A stretch of 38,437 nt of DNA from Nostoc sp. ATCC 53789 (GTDB taxonomy: Bacteria > Cyanobacteriota > Cyanobacteriia > Cyanobacteriales > Nostocaceae): assembly GCF_009873495.1 (NCBI RefSeq), contig NZ_CP046713.1, positions 1 through 38,437 on the forward strand, given 5' to 3'. The position numbers and the translations under genes were made by a program. Positions 6,898 through 15,600 of the stretch are shown piece after piece. The notes under the pieces were generated by a model. The model did not search any database. It was not told the DNA's origin and worked only from the letters and a program-made list of their open reading frames with translations. How positions within the stretch are numbered: the stretch's first letter is position 1; every line of letters begins with the position of its first letter.

Positions 6898-9510
6898 ATG
6901 CCCAGCAACTTTGTAGAACGAAGGTTAAATGATTTTGAACACAAATGTGGAAAGGTAGCCTTGCGCCTTGCTGCTTATGCTGCTTTACCAGTGGCTTTAG
7001 ATACGAAGTTGTTACACTTTATTAGAATTAACTTTTTTGGGGAGGAACTGCCTTATAGAGTTGAGTATGAGTTTTTGACTTCTGGGCTATGCCGAGAAGT
7101 TAGCAGTGAACTGTATGAAATTGAGCCAGATATTCGTAATGAATTATTGCAGAGATTGGGTAGAGAACCCGATGCAGAAAAAATTATTATTGATGTTTCC
7201 ACCCTGCTTTGGCAATATGTAGAATATCATTCTCCGTGGAAAGAACAAAAGGAATTAGAGCGAACGCAACAGCTTACCGCACTCAATTTTATTAATCCTC
7301 AAGTAGCTAAAAACTGGTTAAAGCAAGCACCAAAAAACAATGATAGCCGAGCCTCAAGTGAAGAAAAGCAATGGTTGATTGCGATACGCCAGGAAATTAA
7401 GCAGCTACCGAACTTACAAAAAATTAATACTAAAAATAAAATTGAAGAACTATTAAGAATGGTATTGGCAAGAGGTAAAAAAGATTTTTATGATTTAGTG
7501 AATGATATAGGATTAAACTCTAACAAAGATTTTGTAGAAGCCACTTTAGTAAGTGCAAATTTTACTGCTTGCAATTTAACAGGATTAAATCTTAGAAGTG
7601 CTGATTTGAATCAAGCTGACTTGAGTTATACTAACCTTAGTCATGTCAATCTTAGCAATGCAAGACTAAGCTTTGCTAACCTCAAAGGTGCTAATCTGAC
7701 AGATGCTGATTTAAATCATGCAGACTTAAGCAATGCTTATTTAGTGGATGCTAATTTGCTTGGAGCAAACTTGAAAAATGCTATTGTTACCAATGCAAAA
7801 TTTGCTAATAATCAGACGCTTTCTGAAGCGATGAAGCGTGACCTAATTCAGCGAGGGGCAGTGTTAGATTATGAGGTTGATCCACAACTATTTGATGTTT
7901 TTCTTAGTCATAATAGTCAAGACAGGTCACAGGTAAGATTAATTGCTCAAAAGCTTAGACAACATAGATTGAAACCCTGGCTTGATGAGGAGCAAATTCG
8001 ACTAGGAGAAAGATTCTCATTTGCTGTCGAACAGGCTCTAGAAAATAGCAAAACTATTGCAGTATTTATTGGAAAATTAGGTGTAGAAGAAAATTCTAAT
8101 TATGAAATGTTGATATTTGTACATCAACAAAAAAATATTCCCATCATTCCGGTTTTTTTACCTGGTGTTGACCCTGATAAAGCAAAATTACCCAAATTTC
8201 TAATAAATAAATTATGGTTACGATTTGAACATGGCATTGATGATACTGAGGCATTTAAAAAATTAGTTTTGGCAATCAACAGACAAGAATTTAAAACTAA
8301 TCTTAAGACGCTATCAGATGATCAACGGCGTAGATTAGAACAACAAAAAAATTCCTTTGAACAATCTTATGAACTCCAAAGTGAAAAAATAGCAAGACTG
8401 CGAAAAGCTTGGGTTATTGAAACTGAGCTATCACGTAAGTTTCAGTACGAACATCTGATTAAAAATGAGGAGACTGAGCTTAAGAAACTTACTGACAGGC
8501 TAGATGAAATTGAAAAGCAGTTACAATCTGCCCAGTCTATACCTGTAATTTCTGAGCCTAAAAGCATACAACAGACAAATACGAGTTTATCTGGTCAACA
8601 ACGTAAAGAACTACAATTGGCTTTGATTGATGCTTTTCCTAATACAGCATCCCTAGAGCAAATGTTGGCATTTGAATTGGATATAAATCTAAGAGCGATT
8701 GCTGATGAAGGAAGTTTACAAGATATTGTTTTTAAATTAATACAAACAACAATTGCTCAGGGATGGGTTAAAGATTTAGTTTATGCTGCGTGTAATTCCA
8801 ACCCTGGAAACCAACAACTGAGGGCTATTGCTAGAGGAATATTGCCGAATCACGACCTAGAAACCTCTTCTGTTTTCTCACCTAACATTTCCCAAAAACA
8901 AACTAATCAGCAGCAGAAAATTTTGATTCTAACAGCAATTCCTCACGAGCTGCGTTTGGATAGAGAAATTCGAGAAATTGAAGAAGCTATACGACGAGCT
9001 ACAAATCGGGATTTATTTGAAATTCGCATTAGAACTGCTGTACGTCCTCAAGATATTCGTCGTGTTATTGCAGAAGAACAGCCTCAAATCGTCCATTTTT
9101 GTGGCCATGGTTTGGAAGATGGCAGCTTGCTATTGGAAGATGATGGGGGAAACAGTAAGCCAGTTGCACCAAAAGGTTTAGCATCACTATTTAAGTTGCA
9201 CGCTGATTATGTAAAATGTGTACTGCTTAACGCTTGTTATTCAGAAAAACCTGCTGTAGCAATTAGCCAATATATTAATTATGCAATTGGTATGAATCAG
9301 CCCATTGAAGACAAAGCAGCGATTGCATTTGCTCAAGGTTTTTATGATGGGCTGGGTTATAAAAATTTAGGCAATCAAGATGTGTTTCAACGAGCTTTTG
9401 ATGAAGGTATGGTTGCCATTGAGATGGAAAACATTGCACAAGGGTCAATACCAGTTTTGAAAAAAACTAGAGCCGCAAAGTTTGCTAGAGAAGATCAGAT
9501 ATTCAGCTAA
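6898..9510 (+). CDS. Multidomain effector: conserved N-domain, pentapeptide repeats, TIR, coiled coil, EAD1, CHAT protease
   Basis: 870 residues; ATG 6898 lies 8 bp after the vWA stop. Domains in order: residues 1-140, a helical domain (FVERRLNDFEHKCGKVALRL, YEIEPDIRNELLQRLG) familiar from cyanobacterial vWA-MoxR loci; 218-296, pentapeptide repeats (ANLTDADLNHADLSNA); 332-450, a TIR domain (DVFLSHNSQDRSQV, RLGERF, candidate catalytic Glu403 in SNYEML); 465-550, a charged coiled coil; 563-645, EAD1 (SLSGQQRKELQLAL... GWVKDLVYAACNSNPGNQQL); about 672-865, a CHAT caspase-like protease with His737 in VHFCGHG and Cys780 in LLNACYS. TIR domains commonly consume NAD and CHAT domains cleave proteins, so two toxic activities appear joined to the locus by EAD1. 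Domain calls are strong; activation order is inference. Confidence 0.93.
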   Translation: MPSNFVERRLNDFEHKCGKVALRLAAYAALPVALDTKLLHFIRINFFGEELPYRVEYEFLTSGLCREVSSELYEIEPDIRNELLQRLGREPDAEKIIIDVSTLLWQYVEYHSPWKEQKELERTQQLTALNFINPQVAKNWLKQAPKNNDSRASSEEKQWLIAIRQEIKQLPNLQKINTKNKIEELLRMVLARGKKDFYDLVNDIGLNSNKDFVEATLVSANFTACNLTGLNLRSADLNQADLSYTNLSHVNLSNARLSFANLKGANLTDADLNHADLSNAYLVDANLLGANLKNAIVTNAKFANNQTLSEAMKRDLIQRGAVLDYEVDPQLFDVFLSHNSQDRSQVRLIAQKLRQHRLKPWLDEEQIRLGERFSFAVEQALENSKTIAVFIGKLGVEENSNYEMLIFVHQQKNIPIIPVFLPGVDPDKAKLPKFLINKLWLRFEHGIDDTEAFKKLVLAINRQEFKTNLKTLSDDQRRRLEQQKNSFEQSYELQSEKIARLRKAWVIETELSRKFQYEHLIKNEETELKKLTDRLDEIEKQLQSAQSIPVISEPKSIQQTNTSLSGQQRKELQLALIDAFPNTASLEQMLAFELDINLRAIADEGSLQDIVFKLIQTTIAQGWVKDLVYAACNSNPGNQQLRAIARGILPNHDLETSSVFSPNISQKQTNQQQKILILTAIPHELRLDREIREIEEAIRRATNRDLFEIRIRTAVRPQDIRRVIAEEQPQIVHFCGHGLEDGSLLLEDDGGNSKPVAPKGLASLFKLHADYVKCVLLNACYSEKPAVAISQYINYAIGMNQPIEDKAAIAFAQGFYDGLGYKNLGNQDVFQRAFDEGMVAIEMENIAQGSIPVLKKTRAAKFAREDQIFS

Positions 9511-9531
9511 ATTAGGGAATGCATAGAATAT

Positions 9532-9816
9532 GGGGTAGTGTTACGGAAGCTGTCACCAAGGGCAAAGTAGCCTATAAATACTACGATACAAAGGTTTCAT
9601 ATTTGATCATGATTTGGGATAGCAATCGCTCATCATTGCTAAAAAGTTCCGATTTTAATTGGAGTCGAAACTAAAGAGTGATTTTTATGTGCTGTTCAAC
9701 CCTTTTTATTCACTGAACCAGAATCAAAGTGGATAAAGTTCCAACTCCTAAATAAAATTCGGTACTTTATCCATTACTTTGCCCTTGGTGACACTTTCTT
9801 TCTGTAACACTACCCC
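9532..9816. mobile_element. Miniature inverted-repeat element with 38-bp GGGG termini (TIME-like, Tn3-family type)
   Basis: The left end 9532-9569 starts ggggtagtgttac and continues to tgtcaccaagggcaaagta: 38 bp, the classic length and GGGG start of Tn3-family ends. The right end 9775-9816 is its reverse complement: 13 identical outer bases, a 4-bp length difference in the middle and 19 identical inner bases. The element is 285 bp and has no gene. An internal 9-bp inverted repeat (ggataaagt 9731-9739, actttatcc 9764-9772) may be a resolution-site remnant. No 5-bp target duplication is evident. The right end overlaps and supplies the parB stop. It also sits between the convergent conflict operon and parAB. 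Confidence 0.7.
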
Positions 9817-10631
9817 CTCTTAGCTGCAACTTTTGCCTCATTGATACTATTCTTTACAGTTTTTAGGAAAGTGGGAATAGCTTTAGATAAAGACTGCTCT
9901 GCACGCGTAGGTTGATCTGACTCTAGTAGCACTACTAACTCTTGCGTTGCAGACTCAATCTTCTTAAGTAGCTTGAGCTTCTGAAAAATAGGATCTAAGT
10001 TCCTATTTTCTTCGCCAGCTTCTTCTTGTCGCTGCTGACTCAGTATCTTGCGTACATAACGAGTAGATACCCCAATTGCCACTGCTAAAGCCGGGCCTAA
10101 TGCTTTCTCTCCTTCTCGCGGACGACCCCGAATCTCCCTGTAATTCAAAGTTCGTAAGCGTTCAGCAAGTCGTTCAATCTGGTCACGGGTATAGTTAACC
10201 CGTTTCTCGTTTTCTGCCAGTTCTACCTGTAGTGCCCGTTCAGGTTCGTTGTCAGCATCAAATGCCATCATGTGAACCTGAACCAGATCATCAGGAAACT
10301 GTTGGGCATAGGCTTCTTCCTTAGCTTCCTTAAGTAATTGAATTGCTGCTAGTCGATGCGCTCCGGCCAGCAATACTCCCTTACAATCAACCACAAGGGG
10401 TTCAATCAGCCCCAATGCTGCAATAGAATCTGCTAAATCAACAACATGCTCAGGTCGAATTGGCCTGGTATCTGCCTCTCTGGGATGAATTTGAGCCAGA
10501 GGTATTTTGGTTCTTTGGGCACGCTCCTGTTCGACTTTAGCTGCTGCTGCCTGATCAAGCTCATGAATCGCGTCAGCTGTCGCGGTGGCTTCTGCAAATA
10601 AAGCTTCGCTGTTTGTCCGTCGTCTAGCCAT
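9810..10631 (-). CDS. parB: ParB-like partition protein
   Basis: 273 residues. A ParB/sulfiredoxin nuclease-like fold at about 42-150 carries the box LLAGAHRLAA (G90-A96), a relative of GERRxRA that binds CTP in classical ParB. An HTH follows at about 178-200 (LAVAIGVSTRYVRKILSQQ), then a helical C-terminus. It binds centromere-like DNA and works with ParA. Its ATG at 10629-10631 overlaps the parA end by 8 bp (ATGGCTAG), so the two are translationally coupled. The last codons, AGG GGG TAG, lie in the terminal inverted repeat of the 9532-9816 element, so the natural C-terminus may have been replaced by the insertion. Confident on family. Confidence 0.88.
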   Translation of the reverse strand: MARRRTNSEALFAEATATADAIHELDQAAAAKVEQERAQRTKIPLAQIHPREADTRPIRPEHVVDLADSIAALGLIEPLVVDCKGVLLAGAHRLAAIQLLKEAKEEAYAQQFPDDLVQVHMMAFDADNEPERALQVELAENEKRVNYTRDQIERLAERLRTLNYREIRGRPREGEKALGPALAVAIGVSTRYVRKILSQQRQEEAGEENRNLDPIFQKLKLLKKIESATQELVVLLESDQPTRAEQSLSKAIPTFLKTVKNSINEAKVAAKRG

Positions 10632-11346
10632 TTAACACCCACTCCGCGATCGCTTGTAAATCTTTTGCCCCCTTGCAGTTTGCATCGTACTGCATAAGGG
10701 GAACTCGTTCAGCAGCAGCCCAAGCTAAAGATGAGTCTTGATGCACAATTAATCGCTTAATAGATGGGTAAGCATTAGAGAGTTGTTGGTCAAGCGCCTG
10801 ATCCATTGACCGACGCAGGTCAATCCGGCTCAGTGCCACCGCCCAGCGTTTTGCCCCTCTGCGTCCTTTTTGCTGTCGCAGCTTCAACTCGTTAAGGACT
10901 CGACCGGCTCCCATTACTGCCAGAGGGTGAGCATCAGTGCAGACTAATGCAACATCAGCAGCAACTAACGCTAGTCGCTCTAGAGATTCAACACCTGGTG
11001 GGCAGTCGAAGATAAAAACATCGTAAGCCATTGATGCTACGATATCTGCCAAATCTTCAGGATCTAGCAACTGAATATTATGTCCTGCCAAATCCGGCCC
11101 ACCTGGTAAGACGTGAAGTCTAGGAGCAGCCTCTAGAGGGTCAGGTGAACCACCAACAAGAAGTTCAGCAGTTCCGGCTGCTGTTGGATTTGTGCCTAAC
11201 ACGTAGGCTGCATTTGACTGTGGGTCAAGGTCGATAACTAAAACTTTTCGTCCCTGACTGGCTAGAACAGAAGCAAGACCACAGGCAATTGTGGTTTTGC
11301 CTACGCCTCCTTTACGAGCTGCAACTGCAATGCATGTGTGAGTCAT
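10624..11346 (-). CDS. parA: ParA-family partition ATPase
   Basis: 240 residues. Deviant Walker A KGGVGKTT (12-19), DLDPQSNAA (39-47) and a Walker B-like VFIFDCPPG strand identify a ParA/MinD-type ATPase that moves plasmid copies apart with ParB. I start at ATG 11344-11346 (MTHTCIAVAARKGG), since an in-frame TTG eight codons upstream adds residues not seen in the family. It is the first gene of a two-gene operon with parB. A 16-bp perfect palindrome centred on a GCGATCGC octamer lies 55 bp upstream and is a candidate operator or centromere element. Confidence 0.92.
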   Translation of the reverse strand: MTHTCIAVAARKGGVGKTTIACGLASVLASQGRKVLVIDLDPQSNAAYVLGTNPTAAGTAELLVGGSPDPLEAAPRLHVLPGGPDLAGHNIQLLDPEDLADIVASMAYDVFIFDCPPGVESLERLALVAADVALVCTDAHPLAVMGAGRVLNELKLRQQKGRRGAKRWAVALSRIDLRRSMDQALDQQLSNAYPSIKRLIVHQDSSLAWAAAERVPLMQYDANCKGAKDLQAIAEWVLNG

Positions 11347-11400
11347 AGCCAAAATCGTATCACGCTCCAATTAAGGCGAATCAGAATTGCGTTGAAGCCT

Positions 11401-11416
11401 GGTTGCGATCGCAACC
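11401..11416. promoter_or_regulatory. 16-bp perfect palindrome upstream of parA (candidate parS/operator)
   Basis: ggttgcgatcgcaacc is fully self-complementary and contains the HIP1 octamer. It lies in the 208-bp gap between parA and the PIN toxin gene, where a ParB or ParA binding site would be expected. HIP1 octamers are frequent in cyanobacteria, so the palindrome may be incidental. Confidence 0.35.
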
Positions 11417-11554
11417 CTTCTTGCTCTGACAATGATCGGGAATCAGCAAAATCTACAGTACCACCAAGCAGGCAGGGGAAGAAAGCAATCACAGGATTTT
11501 TGGACAAGCTTGCTGGTTTGGCTTTAATCTTTTCTAAAATTGCAAATAGTCTGC

Positions 11555-11998
11555 TCACTCCACCAACAACTCACCCACTACCAAAACCCTCAACTCCGTC
11601 ACCCGCTTCAAAGCTGTATCATTGGTCAAAAACGCCTCACAACCAGCAATTATTGCCGCCGCCACCTGCAACGCATCGGGTAACTGAAGGTTATAACGCA
11701 CCCGAATTCTCGCAGCTTCTCGTGCAATAGCAACATTAATCTCCACAAAAACTACTTCATCTTGTTGCAACACATCGACAAAAGCCTGCTCTAAATCCAC
11801 CAACCCCAGACGTATAGCACCCACCAAACACTCTGATAGCGTTATTCCAGATACCACTGCTGTAATGTCAGCTTCTAACCGATCAAAAATTGGATCGACT
11901 AAATCCACAAACTGCGGATTGCGTTCTACAAAATAAATTACGGGTGCTGTATCGAGAAATAAGCTAGAAACTCCAGCTAACGCATCACTAATCCTCAT
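11555..11998 (-). CDS. PIN-domain toxin (VapC-like ribonuclease)
   Basis: 147 residues with the acidic residues expected of a PIN nuclease: Asp16 (LFLDTAPVIYFVE), Glu56 (TLSECL), Asp108 (LPDALQVAAAI) and Asp127 (LTNDTAL). PIN toxins cleave RNA, often tRNA, and are neutralised by the partner encoded just upstream. The start ATG overlaps the antitoxin stop by four bases (ATGA), the usual coupling in such pairs. It probably contributes to plasmid maintenance by post-segregational killing. Confident on family. Confidence 0.9.
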   Translation of the reverse strand: MRISDALAGVSSLFLDTAPVIYFVERNPQFVDLVDPIFDRLEADITAVVSGITLSECLVGAIRLGLVDLEQAFVDVLQQDEVVFVEINVAIAREAARIRVRYNLQLPDALQVAAAIIAGCEAFLTNDTALKRVTELRVLVVGELLVE

Positions 11999-12246
11999 TC
12001 CTCTCCTTGCAACAACCGTTCTCGATGCTCATCTCCTTCCCGTCGAGTCCGCGAAACCCATTCCTGAGCATCTTCACCCAATAGCGGATAGGATGCCATA
12101 CCCTTTAAATCGCTCCACTTGCGTTTTGGTTGCGCTTGAGTGATATGTTTCTTTACACGCTCCACCAAATGCCCCATCACCGTCAATTGCTCCTCTGGAG
12201 TTAATTGCTCAATCTCGCTTAAAATTTTTTCAAGTGACGGACTCAT
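11995..12246 (-). CDS. Antitoxin partner of the PIN toxin
   Basis: 83 residues from ATG 12246, which has AGGG eight bases upstream; an in-frame TTG at 12264 would add six residues. The N-terminal helical part (LEKILSEIEQLTPEEQLTVM) resembles the dimerising segment common in cyanobacterial small antitoxins. The C-terminal part (KRKWSDLKGMASYPLLGEDA, then QEWVSRTRREGDEH) is the charged region that typically plugs the toxin active site. Upstream of and overlapping the toxin gene. No classical DNA-binding fold is obvious. Confidence 0.82.
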   Translation of the reverse strand: MSPSLEKILSEIEQLTPEEQLTVMGHLVERVKKHITQAQPKRKWSDLKGMASYPLLGEDAQEWVSRTRREGDEHRERLLQGEE

Positions 12247-12622
12247 CAAGCTAACCCTTATCAACTGTTGTAAATTTTAGCGTCTTTACTCTTGGATATA
12301 TCCCATCAAGGGTTGCAAGCACATAACTCTTTTCAGACTGACTCAAAATAGGTCAGCAAGTTTATACTTTGTCTAACAGTTTTGCTTATCGTTGCCATCA
12401 AGAGCAGCTTATTTCCACAGAAATTGAAGCGAAGAACTTTGACTTGAAAACTGTAAATCCCAAGTTCAAAGTCATAACTTTTCATATCATGATCCTGAAG
12501 GTGGATCTTCTTCAATCATCTGTTGTGCTTCACGTAGATTGTAGCTTTGGGATTGGGTTTGCTTAGTGGTGATTGTGGTAGTCGGGCTACTCTGAAAGTA
12601 ATCTGCGGTGGGTTAGCTGGTT
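12247..12622. other. Intergenic stretch between the PIN pair and the Roco gene
   Basis: 376 bp with no credible gene; short frames on both strands (12333-12515 minus, 12369-12566 plus) overlap each other and have no ribosome site. It contains an imperfect 13-bp inverted repeat (gaactttgacttg near 12434, partner near 12461) and the hairpin at the Roco stop codon. Confidence 0.6.
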
Positions 12623-12633
12623 CTATAACCCAC
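12608..12633 (-). terminator. Hairpin across the Roco stop codon
   Basis: gtgggtta (12608-12615) pairs perfectly with taacccac (12626-12633) around a 10-base loop that includes the Roco stop codon (12623-12625). There is no T-run on the minus-strand side, so it is not a classical rho-independent terminator but may protect or end the transcript. Confidence 0.35.
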
Positions 12634-15600
12634 TCAGGATAATTCCATCTTTAGCCCGCATATAAAGTACTGGTGTTCCAAAGTCAGGTTTCTCTACTCC
12701 GACTTCTATAGAAATAGCATTGCGGGTTGTTTGGATGGCTGCGTCTACGGGCCAACCTAGTGCGAGTGTGCGGTAAAACTCATCAGCAAACAGCTTTGCA
12801 GTGGTGTCGAGGATAGAATATTGCATGGCAACTACTGCGGATATTCCTCGCCGCACTAGGTTAGGTGCTATACCTGCAAATACTTGCTGAGAAGACACCG
12901 CTGCACCTTGACAAGAATTTAGTACAGCTAACCCCAGACTACGGTTGCCTAAGAAGAAATTAGCGAAATCCTCTTCATTTAACAACTTGTTTTTACCATC
13001 AGTATCTACCAAAGCAATGGAGCCTTTGTGGTTTTCAAAGACACCGTGACCAATAAAGTGGAAAACGTTATAGGGCTTTTCGCGCAGCTTTTGATTGATG
13101 TTGCGGATGGTGGCTTCTTGTAGTACATCTAACTCAATTTGACCTGCATCTATGTGTTTTGCCAGTGCTTCACGGATCAGGCGTTCTTCCTCAAGAACAT
13201 CCAACTGGGGTAAGTTAGTAGGACTAGAGATAACTAGCAAGATTTTGAGTGGTAGACTAGCGGCTTTAAGGTCACGCTTCTGTAATGGAACGTCAATATA
13301 ACGCGAGAGAACGGTTTGGGTATTATTAGCTAGGAAAGTGTTAGTTGCTTCATCGTAAAGAAATTCCCAAGGTAAGGCAGCTAGCTCCGCAGATTTGAAT
13401 ACTAAACGCAAACGCACTTCATATCCATCAGCTTGTGCACCTGCAATTGTCGCTCGCAATTGACCGTGAATCTTTGTGGGAAAAAGTGCTTGGTAAAGTT
13501 GGCTACCTACTCCTTTGAGTAACTTAGCATTTGTCTGTCGAGACTCCATCAGCCCCAATGCTAATTCAATTGCATTCCTATCTAATTGCAATTTTCCTGA
13601 CTCTTCGCCTTGTTCTGAGGAAGCGCGAATCGTGCTGTCTTCGGTCACTAATATTTGAAAATCGTGATAATTCATAATGGTTTGATTTTTGAATGATTTA
13701 TCTCTATCCTTGGACAATTCTTGTTGTAGTATTACAGATCCGGGATTTAATTCCTGTTCTGCACCCAGTGGTTGCAAATTGACATCATCAATGAGCTTAC
13801 GGACATCAACCATTTCATAGCTATTATCGCACTCAATCTGATAGCGACCAGCTTTCAATCGTTTATGTAAATTTTCCAAAGGGTAGGAATAAGGTTTTGG
13901 GCTTCCTTCACACTTTTTACAGTTACAAGGAACAAGAGTGTGATACTGTAAACGCTCAAAAGATTGGTGGATTTTTTCTAATTCATGAGTGACAACTGCC
14001 AGTAATTCTTTCTTACGATTTCCTGTTACACGGATTTTAATTTCTTTCTGATTATATTGTTCAATTATTTCAGCACGAGTTTGATCTTTGTTGAGGACAA
14101 CACCTGTTCTCCAAACGAGTTTTTGCTGTTCAACCCAAGGGTGTGTTTCAACAATGAAGCGCGTGAGAACACCTTTAGGCATAAATTCGTATTTGTAGCG
14201 CAAAATTAAATTATTGGAAGTTTCCCAAGAGTATTCAGGTTGGTTTAGATCAAGTAATTGGGGCGCAATATAGTGGTCGTGGCGATTAGGAATTGGATAG
14301 CAAAGTTTGAACCGCATCATTAGTTGCAGCAGTTCATCTCGCATCTCGGCATATTCAACCTCTTGCCAAATATCTTTAAGATTCTCTTTGGTAAAACAGC
14401 CCAAGTTTTTCTTAACTGTGCTATTGTCTAATACTTTGTAGACAGCAACAGTACCCCATTCTGGTTTAAGAATAACATAGTGTTTAAGTGTAGGATCGTC
14501 TTGAAAGTGCAGACAAACACCAAGGTCATGTAGATAGCGACTCAGCCGCAGCATATCTTGAGGATCAGTTAAATTATTGACTCGACAAAGCCGACAATAT
14601 TCTTCAAGACTAATATAGTTGCGAGGGTAATTTTCTATGGCTACTCTAACTTTCACCCAAAGTTTTGGTAAGGGTGTACCAATATGGGTAAGCTTGCTCA
14701 TGTAAAGCTGAATTGTGTTTTTGATTTCGGCTAAACCGCGATTATCAGCTAAGTTAGTTACTAAAACTTCTTTTAAATTAGTGAATTCTCCTCGCAACTG
14801 GCGTTCATTGACTTCACACTGACGGCCTTGTTTTTCATTTTTAATAATTATAACTGGGCTATTATCGCTCAAAAGCTCAACAACTTTTAGCCACCAGTAA
14901 AAATCTGTGTTTTCTTGACGAGTATCTACCACTAAAGCATAGAGAGAACGCTCAGTGAGAAAAAACTGGTGGGTTTGGTGGTAAATTTCTTGACCACCAA
15001 AATCCCATATATTAACGCGAAATTCTTTGCCATTAGGTTGTGTAAAATGCCATTGAATTACATCGATACCTTGGGTTGATTCCTCATCTGATTGAAGTTC
15101 GTAATTTTCGTTTTCAATTTTTTTAGCTAAGGAGGTTTTACCGGCTCCCCCTTCGCCGATAATCAAGAATTTTGCTTCGTAGAAGGGTTCAGTTTCGGCT
15201 GGATCTTGTACTCGAAAATAAAAATCAATAATTTCGTTTACATCGTTCAACTCCAAAATTTCCGGTGGAATAGGAAGTGGATTCTGCTGAAGACGCAGGA
15301 TCTTTAAATTTCGCAATTGTTTGATTTCGCTTGGTAAACTGCTTAGTTGATTGCCTTCAATTAAAAGCATTTTTAAGTTAGTAAGTTGTCCAATTTCTCT
15401 AGGTAAAATACTAATTTTATTCCCATCAGAAATACTATTAGTAAAGTTAGTATTTTTCCAGTTTTTCCTTAAAAATGTAGTGTTGTTCCTTTGTCGGTTA
15501 TTCTCTAGAAAAAACTTTCTTAAATTAAGTATTTGACCAATTTCGCTTGGCAGACTGCTCCGTTGATTGTTATTTAGGTGTAGTATTTGCAAGTTAGTTA

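Noticed and set aside
11338..11730. Plus-strand frame of 130 codons
   Set aside because: Overlaps the parA start and the PIN toxin antisense; Pro/Ser-rich composition typical of a shadow frame.
12333..12566. Two opposing frames of about 60 codons
   Set aside because: Mutual overlap, no start signals, no recognisable sequence.
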